From contig NZ_JAMBOL010000029.1 in the NCBI RefSeq assembly GCF_023715605.1, positions 1 through 43,017 of the forward strand: 43,017 nucleotides of DNA, in the 5' to 3' direction. Under the pieces are notes generated by a model. It saw nothing but the letters and a program-made list of their open reading frames with translations. It searched no databases and was not told where the DNA came from. The translations under genes and the position numbers were made by a program. How positions within the stretch are numbered: the first letter of the stretch is position 1; the number at the start of each line of letters is the position of its first letter. The stretch is from Halalkalibacter oceani. Its GTDB lineage: Bacteria; Bacillota; Bacilli; Bacillales; Bacillaceae_D. This document shows positions 16,106 through 24,220 of the stretch, one piece after another.

Positions 16106-17242
16106 TTATGTGGCAGAGCGAAAGGGCACCTCGATCACAATGACAGTACCGGCTTTCGGTTTCGACTGGATGGTGAGCTGGCCTTTGAGCATATTGACCC
16201 GCTCTTTCATCCCGATCAGTCCAAAAGAGCCTTCTTTCTCTGTTATCGCCGGATCGAAGCCTTTGCCATCATCTTTAATAATTATTATAACCTTTGTCGC
16301 TTTGATTTCAATTTTCACTTGGATTTCAGAGGCTTCACCGTGCTTATAGGCATTTTGTACTGCTTCCTGTACAAGGCGAAATAAGGCAATTTCAAATTCC
16401 TGCGGGAGCCGCTTATCCTTGCCGATCTGGCGAAACACAGTCGTGATTTGGTTATGCTCCTGAAATGTTTTCAAATATTTCGCAAGAGTCGGAACAAGGC
16501 CAAGGTCATCGAGAGCCATCGGACGTAAGTCGTAAATAATCCGTCTCACTTCGACAAGTGAGGATTTTACCATTTTTCGCAAGTCTCGAATCTCATTTAA
16601 CGCCTCTTCAATTCCTTTTTCTTGATAAATTCGTTCAATTAGCTCAGATCGCAGTAAAACATTTGCCATCATTTGCGCAGGTCCGTCGTGAATTTCACGC
16701 GAAAGCTTCTTTCGTTCTTCCTCCTGGGCCTGAATAATTTTCAGACCGAAGGCTTGCTTTTGCCTTGCATCCTCAATCGCATCTCCGACCTGCTTTAAGT
16801 CTGTTGACAAAAAGTTGTAAATGACCGCCATCTGTCCCGCCAGTTCCTCGGCCCGCTCCACCGTATCATTCAGGTTGACAAGCCGTCGTTCAATATGGTC
16901 TCTTCGTTCCCGCAGCTGAATTTCTTCCTGCTCCAGCACGGCTAATTGAACCTGGTAATCATTCGCCTGTTCATAGGCCGCCCGGACTTCCTCTCCGCTG
17001 AATTTGTCAAAGGCCCGGCTTACTTCCACAAGCCGATTTCGCGCAAAGCGGGCACGAAGTTGCGTTTGATCTGTTTTTTCAATAATGGCCGCTACTTTTA
17101 AACGCACTTGTTTTAGCTCTTCTGCAAGACTTACATATTCGGCCCGGGACTTTTCACCAATTTCAAAAATCTGCTCCCGGCTCTCCCCGACTGCTTCCAA
17201 GGTATTTGTAATAATCTTGTCGAGCAACGTTGTGTCAGTCAA
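16106..17242 (-). CDS. degS: Sensor histidine kinase DegS
   Basis: A soluble 378-residue histidine kinase that phosphorylates DegU. The N-terminal sensor coiled coil (about 20-150, with RHIERR-type heptads) is followed by the HisKA_3 dimerisation helix with H185 in SREIHDGPAQMMANV, and an HATPase with DDGKGFDP and GLIGMKERV. Length and sequence follow B. subtilis DegS along the whole protein. The start is a TTG at 17242 (a GGTGAT element lies upstream); no in-frame ATG precedes the conserved N-terminus. No membrane segment is present. Confidence 0.95.
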   Translation of the reverse strand: MTDTTLLDKIITNTLEAVGESREQIFEIGEKSRAEYVSLAEELKQVRLKVAAIIEKTDQTQLRARFARNRLVEVSRAFDKFSGEEVRAAYEQANDYQVQLAVLEQEEIQLRERRDHIERRLVNLNDTVERAEELAGQMAVIYNFLSTDLKQVGDAIEDARQKQAFGLKIIQAQEEERKKLSREIHDGPAQMMANVLLRSELIERIYQEKGIEEALNEIRDLRKMVKSSLVEVRRIIYDLRPMALDDLGLVPTLAKYLKTFQEHNQITTVFRQIGKDKRLPQEFEIALFRLVQEAVQNAYKHGEASEIQVKIEIKATKVIIIIKDDGKGFDPAITEKEGSFGLIGMKERVNMLKGQLTIQSKPKAGTVIVIEVPFRSAT

Positions 17243-17269
17243 GCGTCATCACCAGCCTCATCCTTCGTC

Positions 17270-17302
17270 CAGCCTGCGCATGAGATTTGCGCCCATAGGC
17301 TG
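17270..17302 (-). promoter_or_regulatory. Hairpin in the degS leader
   Basis: Read on the minus strand, CAGCCT pairs with AGGCTG, and inside it GCGCA pairs with TGCGC around a 7-base loop, with a 4-base bulge (ATGG) on the 5' side only. It ends 27 bases before the TTG start of degS and has no U-tract, so it is not a terminator. It could affect translation or message stability. Confidence 0.45.
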
Positions 17303-17477
17303 TTTTCGCTATTCTTATCTTACATCATCTTCTAATGAAAGCACAAAGAATCATTGAATTATACCTATAATAGGCGACATAATTACTACGCTTTCTGACG
17401 ATCCCATCGTATCAGATCAATATTACACCCCGATAACTGATATTTGTAAAACTATGAAAAAAGAAGGAGGAATTATC

Positions 17478-18113
17478 ATGCCACTTTCCACCTATCAAAC
17501 CGTGAAAGGGGAAGGATCACATGAAATTGTTATCCAGAAATCAAGATTTATCGCCCATTTTACGAGGGCGGAAACCGAGGAGGAGGCGCAGCGTTTCATC
17601 GAACGAATCAAAAAAGAGCATTGGAACGCCACGCATAATTGCTCGGCTTATTTGATTGGCGAAGCCGACCATATCCAAAAAGCCAATGATGACGGCGAGC
17701 CGAGCGGCACCGCAGGCGTTCCGATGCTTGAAGTGTTAAAAAAACGCGGCTTAAAGGACACCGCGGTCGTCGTCACCCGTTACTTTGGCGGCATTAAACT
17801 TGGCGCAGGTGGATTGATCCGGGCATATGGAAGTGCGGTCAGCGAAGGCCTTCAGGCTGTCGGTGTTGTCCAACGGACACTCGTCCACACTGTCCACACT
17901 GAAATCGACTATCACTGGCTCGGAAAAGTCGAGCATGCTTTAAGGGAATCTCCTTATAAAATGAAAGGGATTGACTACCTTGAGCAGGTCGATGTCCAGG
18001 CGTACGTCGAACCGGATCAGCTGGAATCGTTCCATGAGTGGATCACAAATTTAACGAACGGTCAGGCGACTGTCAAAAGCGGGGACGAGCTTTATTTAGA
18101 AAGCACGGTTTGA
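17478..18113 (+). CDS. yvyE: YigZ/IMPACT family protein (YvyE)
   Basis: A 211-residue protein of the UPF0029/IMPACT family, transcribed away from degS. The N-terminal domain has KSRFIAHF, the HNCSAYLIG strand, DDGEPSGTAGVPML and VVVTRYFGGIKLGAGGLIRA; a smaller C-terminal domain follows. Cellular role is unclear; the family has been linked to translation and nucleotide or protein binding. I use the ATG at 17478, since AAGGAGG lies just upstream; the upstream ATG at 17454 would put that site inside the gene. Confidence 0.92.
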   Translation: MPLSTYQTVKGEGSHEIVIQKSRFIAHFTRAETEEEAQRFIERIKKEHWNATHNCSAYLIGEADHIQKANDDGEPSGTAGVPMLEVLKKRGLKDTAVVVTRYFGGIKLGAGGLIRAYGSAVSEGLQAVGVVQRTLVHTVHTEIDYHWLGKVEHALRESPYKMKGIDYLEQVDVQAYVEPDQLESFHEWITNLTNGQATVKSGDELYLESTV

Positions 18114-18187
18114 TGACGGATTGCTGCGAAATCGCCGGTCAGCGGCGCCTCCTTCTATCAATCTCTAAAACTGTCTTAATCTTCTTC

Positions 18188-18216
18188 TTTACGTTCTCTC
18201 TCTTTTTCGCTATTAT
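18188..18216 (+). promoter_or_regulatory. Probable sigma-A promoter of the LCP gene
   Basis: TTTACG (18188-18193) and TATTAT (18211-18216) are 17 bases apart, 42 bases before the LCP start codon, after a pyrimidine-rich stretch. The -35 matches the consensus at four of six positions, the -10 at five of six. Confidence 0.5.
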
Positions 18217-18258
18217 GGGGGAGATTAGTATCTTTCAAGATAGAAGTGAGGTATTGCG

Positions 18259-19245
18259 ATGACGCAATCTAGAGTAAGCAAGCGCAAGCGAAGAACGAAA
18301 CGAGTTATGCGGACATTTATAATTATTGGCCTTGCCTCCTTCCTGATCCTTGGCGGGACGATAGGTTATTTTTTTCTTAAACTGCAAGATGTATCCTCAG
18401 CCACACAGCAGGACCTTCAGCGCGGAGAGAAATCAGAAAAACGGGAAGAACCGGTTTCACCGAGCAAGGATAACATTTCCATTCTCTTTCTTGGTGTCGA
18501 TGACCGCGATGGCGATCTCGGAGGGCGAACCGATGCCATGCTGCTCGCAACCTTTAATAAGGAGCTCGGGACGATCAAACTGTTAAATATCCCCCGCGAC
18601 TCCCTTGTTGACATTCCCGGCCGCAGAAATCAGGATAAAATTAACCACGCCCATGCTTTTGGCGGAGTTGATTTAGCGGTGGAGACAGTCGAGCAGCTGT
18701 TTGACATTCCAGTCGACTATTATACGAAGCTGAATTTCGTTGCTTTTGTTGAGATTGTGGATGCGCTTGGCGGAATTGAAGTTGACGTGCCATTCGCCTT
18801 TACGGAAATGGACAGTCACGATCAGCACGACGCAATCGCTTTAGAACAAGGATTACAGACGTTAAACGGAGAAGAAGCATTAGCCTTTGCGCGGATGCGT
18901 AAACAGGACCCACGCGGCGATTTAGGACGCGGTGAGCGCCAGCAGGAGATCATTAAAGCGATCATCGCCAAAGGAGCCTCCCTCTCTTCGATTAACAATT
19001 ACGATGAAGTGTTACAAAGTGTGGAGACTCATCTTTCAACGAATTTAACATTTGGTAACATGTTAGCACTCCATTCCTATGCCGGCTCGTTACATTCGAT
19101 TGAGTCGTTGCATTTGGCCGGACGCGATGCCAGAATTAACGGTGTTTACTATTACGAGCTTGACCCGGATTCAGTCCGCGAGCTGTCCGTTACCTTCCAG
19201 ACCCACCTTGGGCTGATCGAACCGGCTCAGGATGAAGCGAGCTAA
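18259..19245 (+). CDS. LytR-CpsA-Psr family cell-wall polymer ligase (TagV/YvhJ position)
   Basis: A 328-residue membrane-anchored enzyme that transfers lipid-linked wall polymers to peptidoglycan. A basic N-terminus (RVSKRKRRTKR) precedes one membrane helix (about 18-38). The extracellular LCP domain has ILFLGVDDRDGDLGGRTDAM, IPRDSLVDIPG, KINHAHAFGG, DALGGIEVDV and FARMRKQDPRGDLGRGERQQ, including the conserved Arg/Asp set that binds the polyprenyl pyrophosphate. In B. subtilis yvhJ (tagV) lies between yvyE and tagO, the same place as here. With an S-layer polysaccharide locus nearby, it may attach teichoic acid, the pyruvylated secondary polymer, or both. Confidence 0.92.
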   Translation: MTQSRVSKRKRRTKRVMRTFIIIGLASFLILGGTIGYFFLKLQDVSSATQQDLQRGEKSEKREEPVSPSKDNISILFLGVDDRDGDLGGRTDAMLLATFNKELGTIKLLNIPRDSLVDIPGRRNQDKINHAHAFGGVDLAVETVEQLFDIPVDYYTKLNFVAFVEIVDALGGIEVDVPFAFTEMDSHDQHDAIALEQGLQTLNGEEALAFARMRKQDPRGDLGRGERQQEIIKAIIAKGASLSSINNYDEVLQSVETHLSTNLTFGNMLALHSYAGSLHSIESLHLAGRDARINGVYYYELDPDSVRELSVTFQTHLGLIEPAQDEAS

Positions 19246-19267
19246 CAGGAGCCACCATTTTAAAATA

Positions 19268-19312
19268 AGAGGCTGGGAAAAAGGTTGTTTTTTTACCTTT
19301 TTCCCAGCCTCT
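19268..19312 (+). terminator. Terminator of the LCP gene
   Basis: A perfect 18-bp stem (19268-19285 against 19295-19312, arms beginning AGAGGCTGGGAAAAAGGT) has a 9-base loop TGTTTTTTT. A closely related hairpin with compensatory changes lies at 36604-36644. Confidence 0.8.
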
Positions 19313-19316
19313 CTAA

Positions 19317-19400
19317 GCAATGAGCGGAGCCGCCACGATCTTTTAAAGCCCGATGTGAGAAACCAACTCACATCGGGCTTGTGGCGTGTGTAGCCATTGC
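19317..19400 (-). repeat. Structured palindromic element, copy A
   Basis: Plan on the plus strand: outer arm GCAATG, 9-base AGCGGAGCC, inner arm GCCAC, 9-base GATCTTTTA, 14-bp hairpin starting AAGCCCGATGTGAG with 7-base loop AAACCAA, then GTGGC, 9-base GTGTGTAGC and CATTGC. It is 81/84 identical to copy B. On the minus strand the hairpin is followed by TTTAAAAG, a weak U-tract. Confidence 0.85.
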
Positions 19401-19498
19401 CAGTAGGTCCAAAGCTAGTTTTGTCTCAAGCTCTTATTTCGCATTTGACGATTGGCAGGAAGATACCTGAAGTCCGCACCGGTAAATGAGGAGCAAAG

Positions 19499-19675
19499 GG
19501 AACGTCATTCCGTTATTTCGCTTTCAGGGCCCTTCTCGTTGGGGTACAAGGAACCTCATTCCGCTATTGTCGGTTACAAGGTGGTTGAACCGCTTGTTTT
19601 TGCCTAGTAACGGAATCTCGTTCCTATTGTTGCACAGATGAGCGTCAAAATAGAAAAATAACGGAATCTTGTTCC
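19499..19675. repeat. Cluster of four GGAAC-N3-ATTCCG repeats
   Basis: Two copies run forward (19499-19517, 19550-19568) and two reversed (19608-19624, 19657-19675), each of the form GGAAC, three bases, ATTCCG, then (T/C)TA. Each can form a tiny GGAA/TTCC hairpin. They lie between structured copies A and B. No gene is seen anywhere in 19246-19859. Confidence 0.65.
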
Positions 19676-19732
19676 AACACCCTGTGCCTCCAAAGGCGGG
19701 AAAGAGCCATCCTTGAACTTCGGCCAGACTAA

Positions 19733-19816
19733 GCAATGAGCGGAGCCGCCACGATCTTTTAAAGCCCGATGTGAGAAACCCACTCACATCGGGCTTGTGG
19801 CAAGTGTAGCCATTGC
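19733..19816 (-). repeat. Structured palindromic element, copy B
   Basis: Same plan and nearly the same sequence as copy A, with the same perfect 14-bp inner hairpin and the loop AAACCCA. It ends 43 bases from the tagO stop and, on the minus strand, is the only hairpin that could terminate tagO transcription. Confidence 0.85.
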
Positions 19817-19859
19817 TACGCCATGCTAACCAGGTTTGTTTTATTTTTTTCCATACGCT

Positions 19860-20915
19860 TTATAGCGGTCGTCTGGCATTGGCCAGCCGTCTTAAGAAAT
19901 TCATCATCGGGCGATAATCCTTGCTGATCAGGCCGACTCGTTCCACTAAAAACTCAATGGCAAAGAGCAGGACGAAAATGATCAGAACAGATGTCCAGAA
20001 CGTCGCCATTGTCATCATGACCGCGGCGAGGCTGAAGAACGCCGTCATCGCGTAAATCGTCAGCACTGTCTGTCTGTGCGTCAGACCGAGCCGTAACAGA
20101 CAGTGGTGCAAATGAGATTTATCCGGTGCTGATAACGGTTTTTTCTGTACAAGGCGACGGATAATCGCAAACAGGGTGTCCGAAATCGGAATCGCCAAAA
20201 TGACAATCGGCACTAGCAATGAGGAAACCGTGACATTTTTAAAGCCGAGCAGGGCGATCACCGAAATCATGAAACCGAGGAATAAAGCTCCTGTATCCCC
20301 CATAAAGATTTTCGCCGGGTTAAAGTTATGAACGAGGAAGCCGAGCGTACTTCCTAACAGAATGACACCTAAAGCGGCGACGAACATGCTGCCATCCATA
20401 ATCGCAATACCGGTAATCGTCAGCAGCACGATCGACGATACACCAGCCGCAAGCCCATCAAGCCCGTCAATTAAATTAATCGCATTCGTTACCCCGATAA
20501 TCCAGAGCAACGTTAATGGAATGCTGAACCAGCCAAACTCCAGCTGCATCTCAAATGGCAAGTTGATAAACTCCACCTGGACACCGCCATAGACGACAAC
20601 AGCTGCGGCCGCGACCTGTCCGAGCAGCTTCCATTTCGCCGACAGCTCAATCATATCATCAAGAAAACCAGTCACAATAATAATGAAGCCGCCGATTAAA
20701 ATCGGGATCGTATAGCTGCTTTCCGGCTGCAAAATCAAAAATCCAACTAAAAAACCAATATATATCGCTAAACCGCCGAGCCGAGCCATCACCTTCTGGT
20801 GAACTTTACGATGATTAGGCTTGTCTGTGGCGCCAATTTTAATCGCAAAACGCTTCACAACCGGAGTAATCAAAACCGTCACGATGAAGCAAATCACTAA
20901 TGCTAAAACAAGCAT
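19860..20915 (-). CDS. tagO: Undecaprenyl-phosphate GlcNAc-1-phosphate transferase TagO
   Basis: A 351-residue multi-pass membrane enzyme that starts wall-polymer synthesis by moving GlcNAc-1-phosphate from UDP-GlcNAc to undecaprenyl phosphate. Motifs of the MraY/WecA family are clear: TDKPNHRKVHQKVMARLGGL, FLDDMIELSAKWK, NAINLIDGLDGLAAG, FMGDTGALFLGF and SHLHHCLLRLGLTHRQ. The ATG at 20915 follows AAGGAGGG by five bases; the TTG at 20945 has no site. It has its own promoter and serves the teichoic-acid or secondary-polymer pathway together with TagA and the LCP protein. Confidence 0.93.
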   Translation of the reverse strand: MLVLALVICFIVTVLITPVVKRFAIKIGATDKPNHRKVHQKVMARLGGLAIYIGFLVGFLILQPESSYTIPILIGGFIIIVTGFLDDMIELSAKWKLLGQVAAAAVVVYGGVQVEFINLPFEMQLEFGWFSIPLTLLWIIGVTNAINLIDGLDGLAAGVSSIVLLTITGIAIMDGSMFVAALGVILLGSTLGFLVHNFNPAKIFMGDTGALFLGFMISVIALLGFKNVTVSSLLVPIVILAIPISDTLFAIIRRLVQKKPLSAPDKSHLHHCLLRLGLTHRQTVLTIYAMTAFFSLAAVMMTMATFWTSVLIIFVLLFAIEFLVERVGLISKDYRPMMNFLRRLANARRPL

Positions 20916-21006
20916 GCTGACCCTCCTTATTTCTACCTTCTCCAACTTATCTCTTTTTATGATTTTCTTTCGTCATTCACACTCTTTTAATCTATTACCT
21001 TTTCGG

Positions 21007-21015
21007 ATTATAGCA
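21007..21015 (-). promoter_or_regulatory. Extended -10 promoter of tagO
   Basis: The minus strand reads TGCTATAAT, a perfect -10 with the upstream TGN extension, about 90 bases before the tagO ATG. No good -35 is visible at the right spacing, as is common for extended -10 promoters. Confidence 0.55.
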
Positions 21016-21151
21016 TAAATAAAGCAACCAGGCACAGTCATTTCTTAACAATCCCTAACGGCTGCCACAATTTCACACATTTCCGAAAATGTCATCCATC
21101 ATTTCCCTGCTCGCCTGGTTCTGAAACATGTTAAAAGAGGAAAATCTCTTG

Positions 21152-22213
21152 TTAGATGCTACTCTTTCCCTGAAGGATATCATAAGCGGTCTGTCTCGCT
21201 TTTTGCCGCGCTTCCTTCGTATAAAGCTGCATATCAGTGATGGCCTGCTCTCTCTTGCTAAGCTGAACGTCAGCTTGCTCATAAAGCATATCCGCTTCCC
21301 ATTTTTCATTGACATGAGCGGCGACCGGCTGGCGGCACAGCTTGGCAAAGGAATCAATCTTCGGATCATAGGACAGCGCGACAAAAGGCGTATCACCAAC
21401 CGCGGCGAAAATTAGCGCATGAAGCCGCATCCCGATCAGCAGCTCGCTGTCTGTGATCCACTTTATTTTTTCCATAATCGTTGCTTCATGCGGAGCGAGC
21501 GTCGCCTCGGCCGTCATCAGCTGCCGTGTTTCCTCCGATGCTTTTGCATCATGCTCACCGTGCATCGGCACGAAAACAATCGGATAACCTTCCGCGGCAA
21601 GCCTGTCGAGGCTGTGGGCCAGCTCTTGCTTAAAATGATGCTCACTCGGCCAGTCGCGCACTGAAACGGCAATATACGGCGCCGCGACGAAACGATCCTC
21701 AGACTGAGCCGGAGTTAAGCCGAGCACTGGATCAGGCACTTGCGCAATCGGCTTCGTCACGCCAATCCGTTCGAGCAATTGTTTCGATTCTGCATCGCGG
21801 ACGGTGAGCAGCCGACTGCCGTTCAATGTCCGTCTGACAATCGCCTGATTCCGTTTGCTTTGCAGGGGGCCGATCCCTTGAGCATAGACATAATAAGGCT
21901 TACGCAGCCATTTGGCGATCCACATCACCGCCGAATAGTAAATGACGCTGCGGTTTCCTGTCTTATCCTGAAGCAGGCTGCCGCCGCCGCTAATCACCCC
22001 ATCAGAGGAACGGATCGCCCGGATGATCTCTTTTATCTTCCACCGGTTAACAGCCTTCACTTGATACTTGGAGGCGGTTTGCTCCGGCTGGTTGGAGAGA
22101 ACCGTAATCTCAACCGCCGGATCGGCCTCACGCAACGCGCTTATAATCGCGTACAAGATCGCTTCATCGCCGACATTATCAAAGCCGTAATAGCCAGATA
22201 AAACGAGCCTCAT
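21152..22213 (-). CDS. csaB: Polysaccharide pyruvyl transferase CsaB
   Basis: A 353-residue enzyme that adds ketal-linked pyruvate to the secondary cell-wall polysaccharide, the modification recognised by SLH domains. The N-terminus has LSGYYGFDNVGDEAILYAI, then ISGGGSLLQD, YVYAQGIGPL, VRDAES and, in the second half, LLIGMRLHALIFAA with the catalytic-region histidine. The ATG at 22213 overlaps the stop of the DUF5693 gene (ATGA); AAAGAGGTGG precedes it. The three SLH proteins in this window are its likely downstream clients. Confidence 0.93.
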   Translation of the reverse strand: MRLVLSGYYGFDNVGDEAILYAIISALREADPAVEITVLSNQPEQTASKYQVKAVNRWKIKEIIRAIRSSDGVISGGGSLLQDKTGNRSVIYYSAVMWIAKWLRKPYYVYAQGIGPLQSKRNQAIVRRTLNGSRLLTVRDAESKQLLERIGVTKPIAQVPDPVLGLTPAQSEDRFVAAPYIAVSVRDWPSEHHFKQELAHSLDRLAAEGYPIVFVPMHGEHDAKASEETRQLMTAEATLAPHEATIMEKIKWITDSELLIGMRLHALIFAAVGDTPFVALSYDPKIDSFAKLCRQPVAAHVNEKWEADMLYEQADVQLSKREQAITDMQLYTKEARQKARQTAYDILQGKSSI

Positions 22214-24171
22214 CCAAGCCACCTCTTTCTTACTTCAGGGTACACGTAACGGATGATCAGGCGATAAATGAAAATAAGCACAAGCCCGATCAAAAAACCA
22301 AATACAAGGCCGTAGCCCGTTCTAATTAAGGAAACAAGCAGGGCGGTATGCAAGTGAGTAAACGTGCCGACCATCGAAGCGAAGCCGAGCATCCCCAATG
22401 TAATAAAGAGCGGCGCCGCTTTTTCGTTTTTCATCCGCAAGTACAGGCCGAGCACAAATAGTGGAAATCCGACAAGAAATTCCGACGTGCGCGGACGTAC
22501 ATATAACACTGATTCAAGCCAGTATCTAAATTCAAGCTCATACGGCAGCGTCAACGCGGCATTTCCCGTCCGCCACACATAGAAACCAAGTACACCGACA
22601 ACGAGCCCCATGATCACGACATGCCAATAGCGCACCGGCTCATTCATCAGCTTCTTCAAGAAGGAAGCAAACAGCACAAACCCGACAACAAGAACCGGCA
22701 CAGCGGCAAGCACCTTCACCCCTCTGAACTCATCCACTTTCATGACAAAGGTCGGTCCATAAAGCAGCGCGATCACAAGCCACGCTCCCGTTAAGGCGAT
22801 TGCTGCTGATAACGCATATTGCCCGACTAGCTGCTTCCAATCTTTAATCCGGTCAACAGCTAAGCCGGCATAAACCGCCCCGCTAATCGCCGTTAGTAAG
22901 GCGAGACCTTTCAAGGCGACGTCGACATGAAGCAGCGCCAGCGCACTTAACCCAAGAGCGCCGACCGCGGCGAGTACACCGAGATAGCGATGGAGGGCCA
23001 AACCCGTTAAGCTCAGGAAAGCGACCGTTCCTGCCAAGACTAGCAGGGTGATGATAAATGGCTGTGAAAACGACTGAAACGGCTGGGCTGTCCCGGCCTG
23101 ATCTGCTCCAAGCTGGTTTGTCAACAACTCAAGCATTTCAAGCGTATACGTGTAGCCCGTCAACGCTTCACCTGGGTGGTGATACGTCTCCATTCCGGTC
23201 GGGAAGTTCATCACCGGATTGACGTAGAGCATGCGGATATTGCGTTCCTTATAGCCGCGCAACGCTTTTTCGACCTCATCAACATAAGTTGTAGCTTCTC
23301 TTCCTTTTCCAAGCGTCATGCTAAACAGCCGGACGACATTTTCCTCCAGCTCGCCAACGCGTAAAAAGGCACTCATTCCACGTTGATCATTGAAGTCAAT
23401 CGTGACAATCGCCAGGCCGAGCTCTTTTGCCTTCCGGGCGAAGGTCCGCAGCTCTTCCGGATTATCAGCGCCGACGACATCATTTCCTGTAAAGGAAAGA
23501 GCCTCAGCCCCGTATTCCTCAACGAGCATGTCAAGCATGTCATACACATAATGATTTTCATTGTGGATATTCATAAAATGATTCGGTAAACGCGGTATGA
23601 TATGCAAGCCGGCATCATCAATCAATTGCAGCGCATCACGGTCAAAGCCGACAGGCATCGCATTTAAACTCACTTCATAAGGAAGAAACAAGTAAGCATC
23701 ATCGTCATAGGCATGAAAAGAAACATGAAGACGATTAGGAAGAATCCCTTCCTCTGTCATAATCGCATAGTGATTGTTGTACACCTCTTCGACAGTATCG
23801 ATGTATTCACTGTCCTTCTCCAGCAGCTTGACGAATTGCCCGTTGTTTTCCGGGAGCTCTCCCCGTGCCTCTGGATGCTCATGCTCAATCTCACTTCGTT
23901 GAATGCGTTCAAACACCCCGTCTTCAACGAGATCAGAAATCGTCAGCGGCTCAATACTAATCGACGTTAAGCCGTTTTCTCTTAATTCAGCCAAGGCTTG
24001 TCCGGCATCAAGCGATCCCTCCAGCATATCCGGCCACTGAGCAAATTGCTCATAAGGCATGACGACTTCATATGAACGGTTTTGCTGCTCAACTTGTACT
24101 CGTTCAATTAAAGATGGAATCGAGACGAGCAGCGCCAGGATCACCACAATCCAAAGACCTTTTTTTACCAA
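22210..24171 (-). CDS. DUF5693 family membrane protein
   Basis: A 653-residue protein of unknown function. One N-terminal membrane segment (about 5-22) is followed by an outside domain of about 330 residues that looks like a barrel fold (ALAELRENGLTSISIEP, LHIIPRLPN, ALSFTGNDVVGADNPEELR, LGLAIVTIDFNDQRG). Then come about ten membrane helices (350-640). It is translationally coupled to csaB and sits directly after the flippase gene, so a role in export, polymerisation or modification of the pyruvylated polysaccharide is a fair inference. The start is a TTG at 24171 with AAAGGA upstream. Confidence 0.8.
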   Translation of the reverse strand: MVKKGLWIVVILALLVSIPSLIERVQVEQQNRSYEVVMPYEQFAQWPDMLEGSLDAGQALAELRENGLTSISIEPLTISDLVEDGVFERIQRSEIEHEHPEARGELPENNGQFVKLLEKDSEYIDTVEEVYNNHYAIMTEEGILPNRLHVSFHAYDDDAYLFLPYEVSLNAMPVGFDRDALQLIDDAGLHIIPRLPNHFMNIHNENHYVYDMLDMLVEEYGAEALSFTGNDVVGADNPEELRTFARKAKELGLAIVTIDFNDQRGMSAFLRVGELEENVVRLFSMTLGKGREATTYVDEVEKALRGYKERNIRMLYVNPVMNFPTGMETYHHPGEALTGYTYTLEMLELLTNQLGADQAGTAQPFQSFSQPFIITLLVLAGTVAFLSLTGLALHRYLGVLAAVGALGLSALALLHVDVALKGLALLTAISGAVYAGLAVDRIKDWKQLVGQYALSAAIALTGAWLVIALLYGPTFVMKVDEFRGVKVLAAVPVLVVGFVLFASFLKKLMNEPVRYWHVVIMGLVVGVLGFYVWRTGNAALTLPYELEFRYWLESVLYVRPRTSEFLVGFPLFVLGLYLRMKNEKAAPLFITLGMLGFASMVGTFTHLHTALLVSLIRTGYGLVFGFLIGLVLIFIYRLIIRYVYPEVRKRWLG

Positions 24172-24220
24172 CGTAATGACATCCTTTCAGCTTTTGATTT
24201 TACACTTCTATCGATGACCT

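Noticed and set aside
19171-19787. ORFs with the same TSGFKRSWRLRSLL peptide
   Set aside because: The shared peptide is only the translation of structured copies A and B; there is no start site or protein context.
19313-19816. CRISPR array from the 88-bp direct repeats
   Set aside because: Only two copies, 84-88 bp long, 330 bases apart, strongly palindromic, and no cas genes.
21073-21399. ORF overlapping the csaB 3' end
   Set aside because: Alternate frame of csaB; no ribosome site and no recognisable protein.
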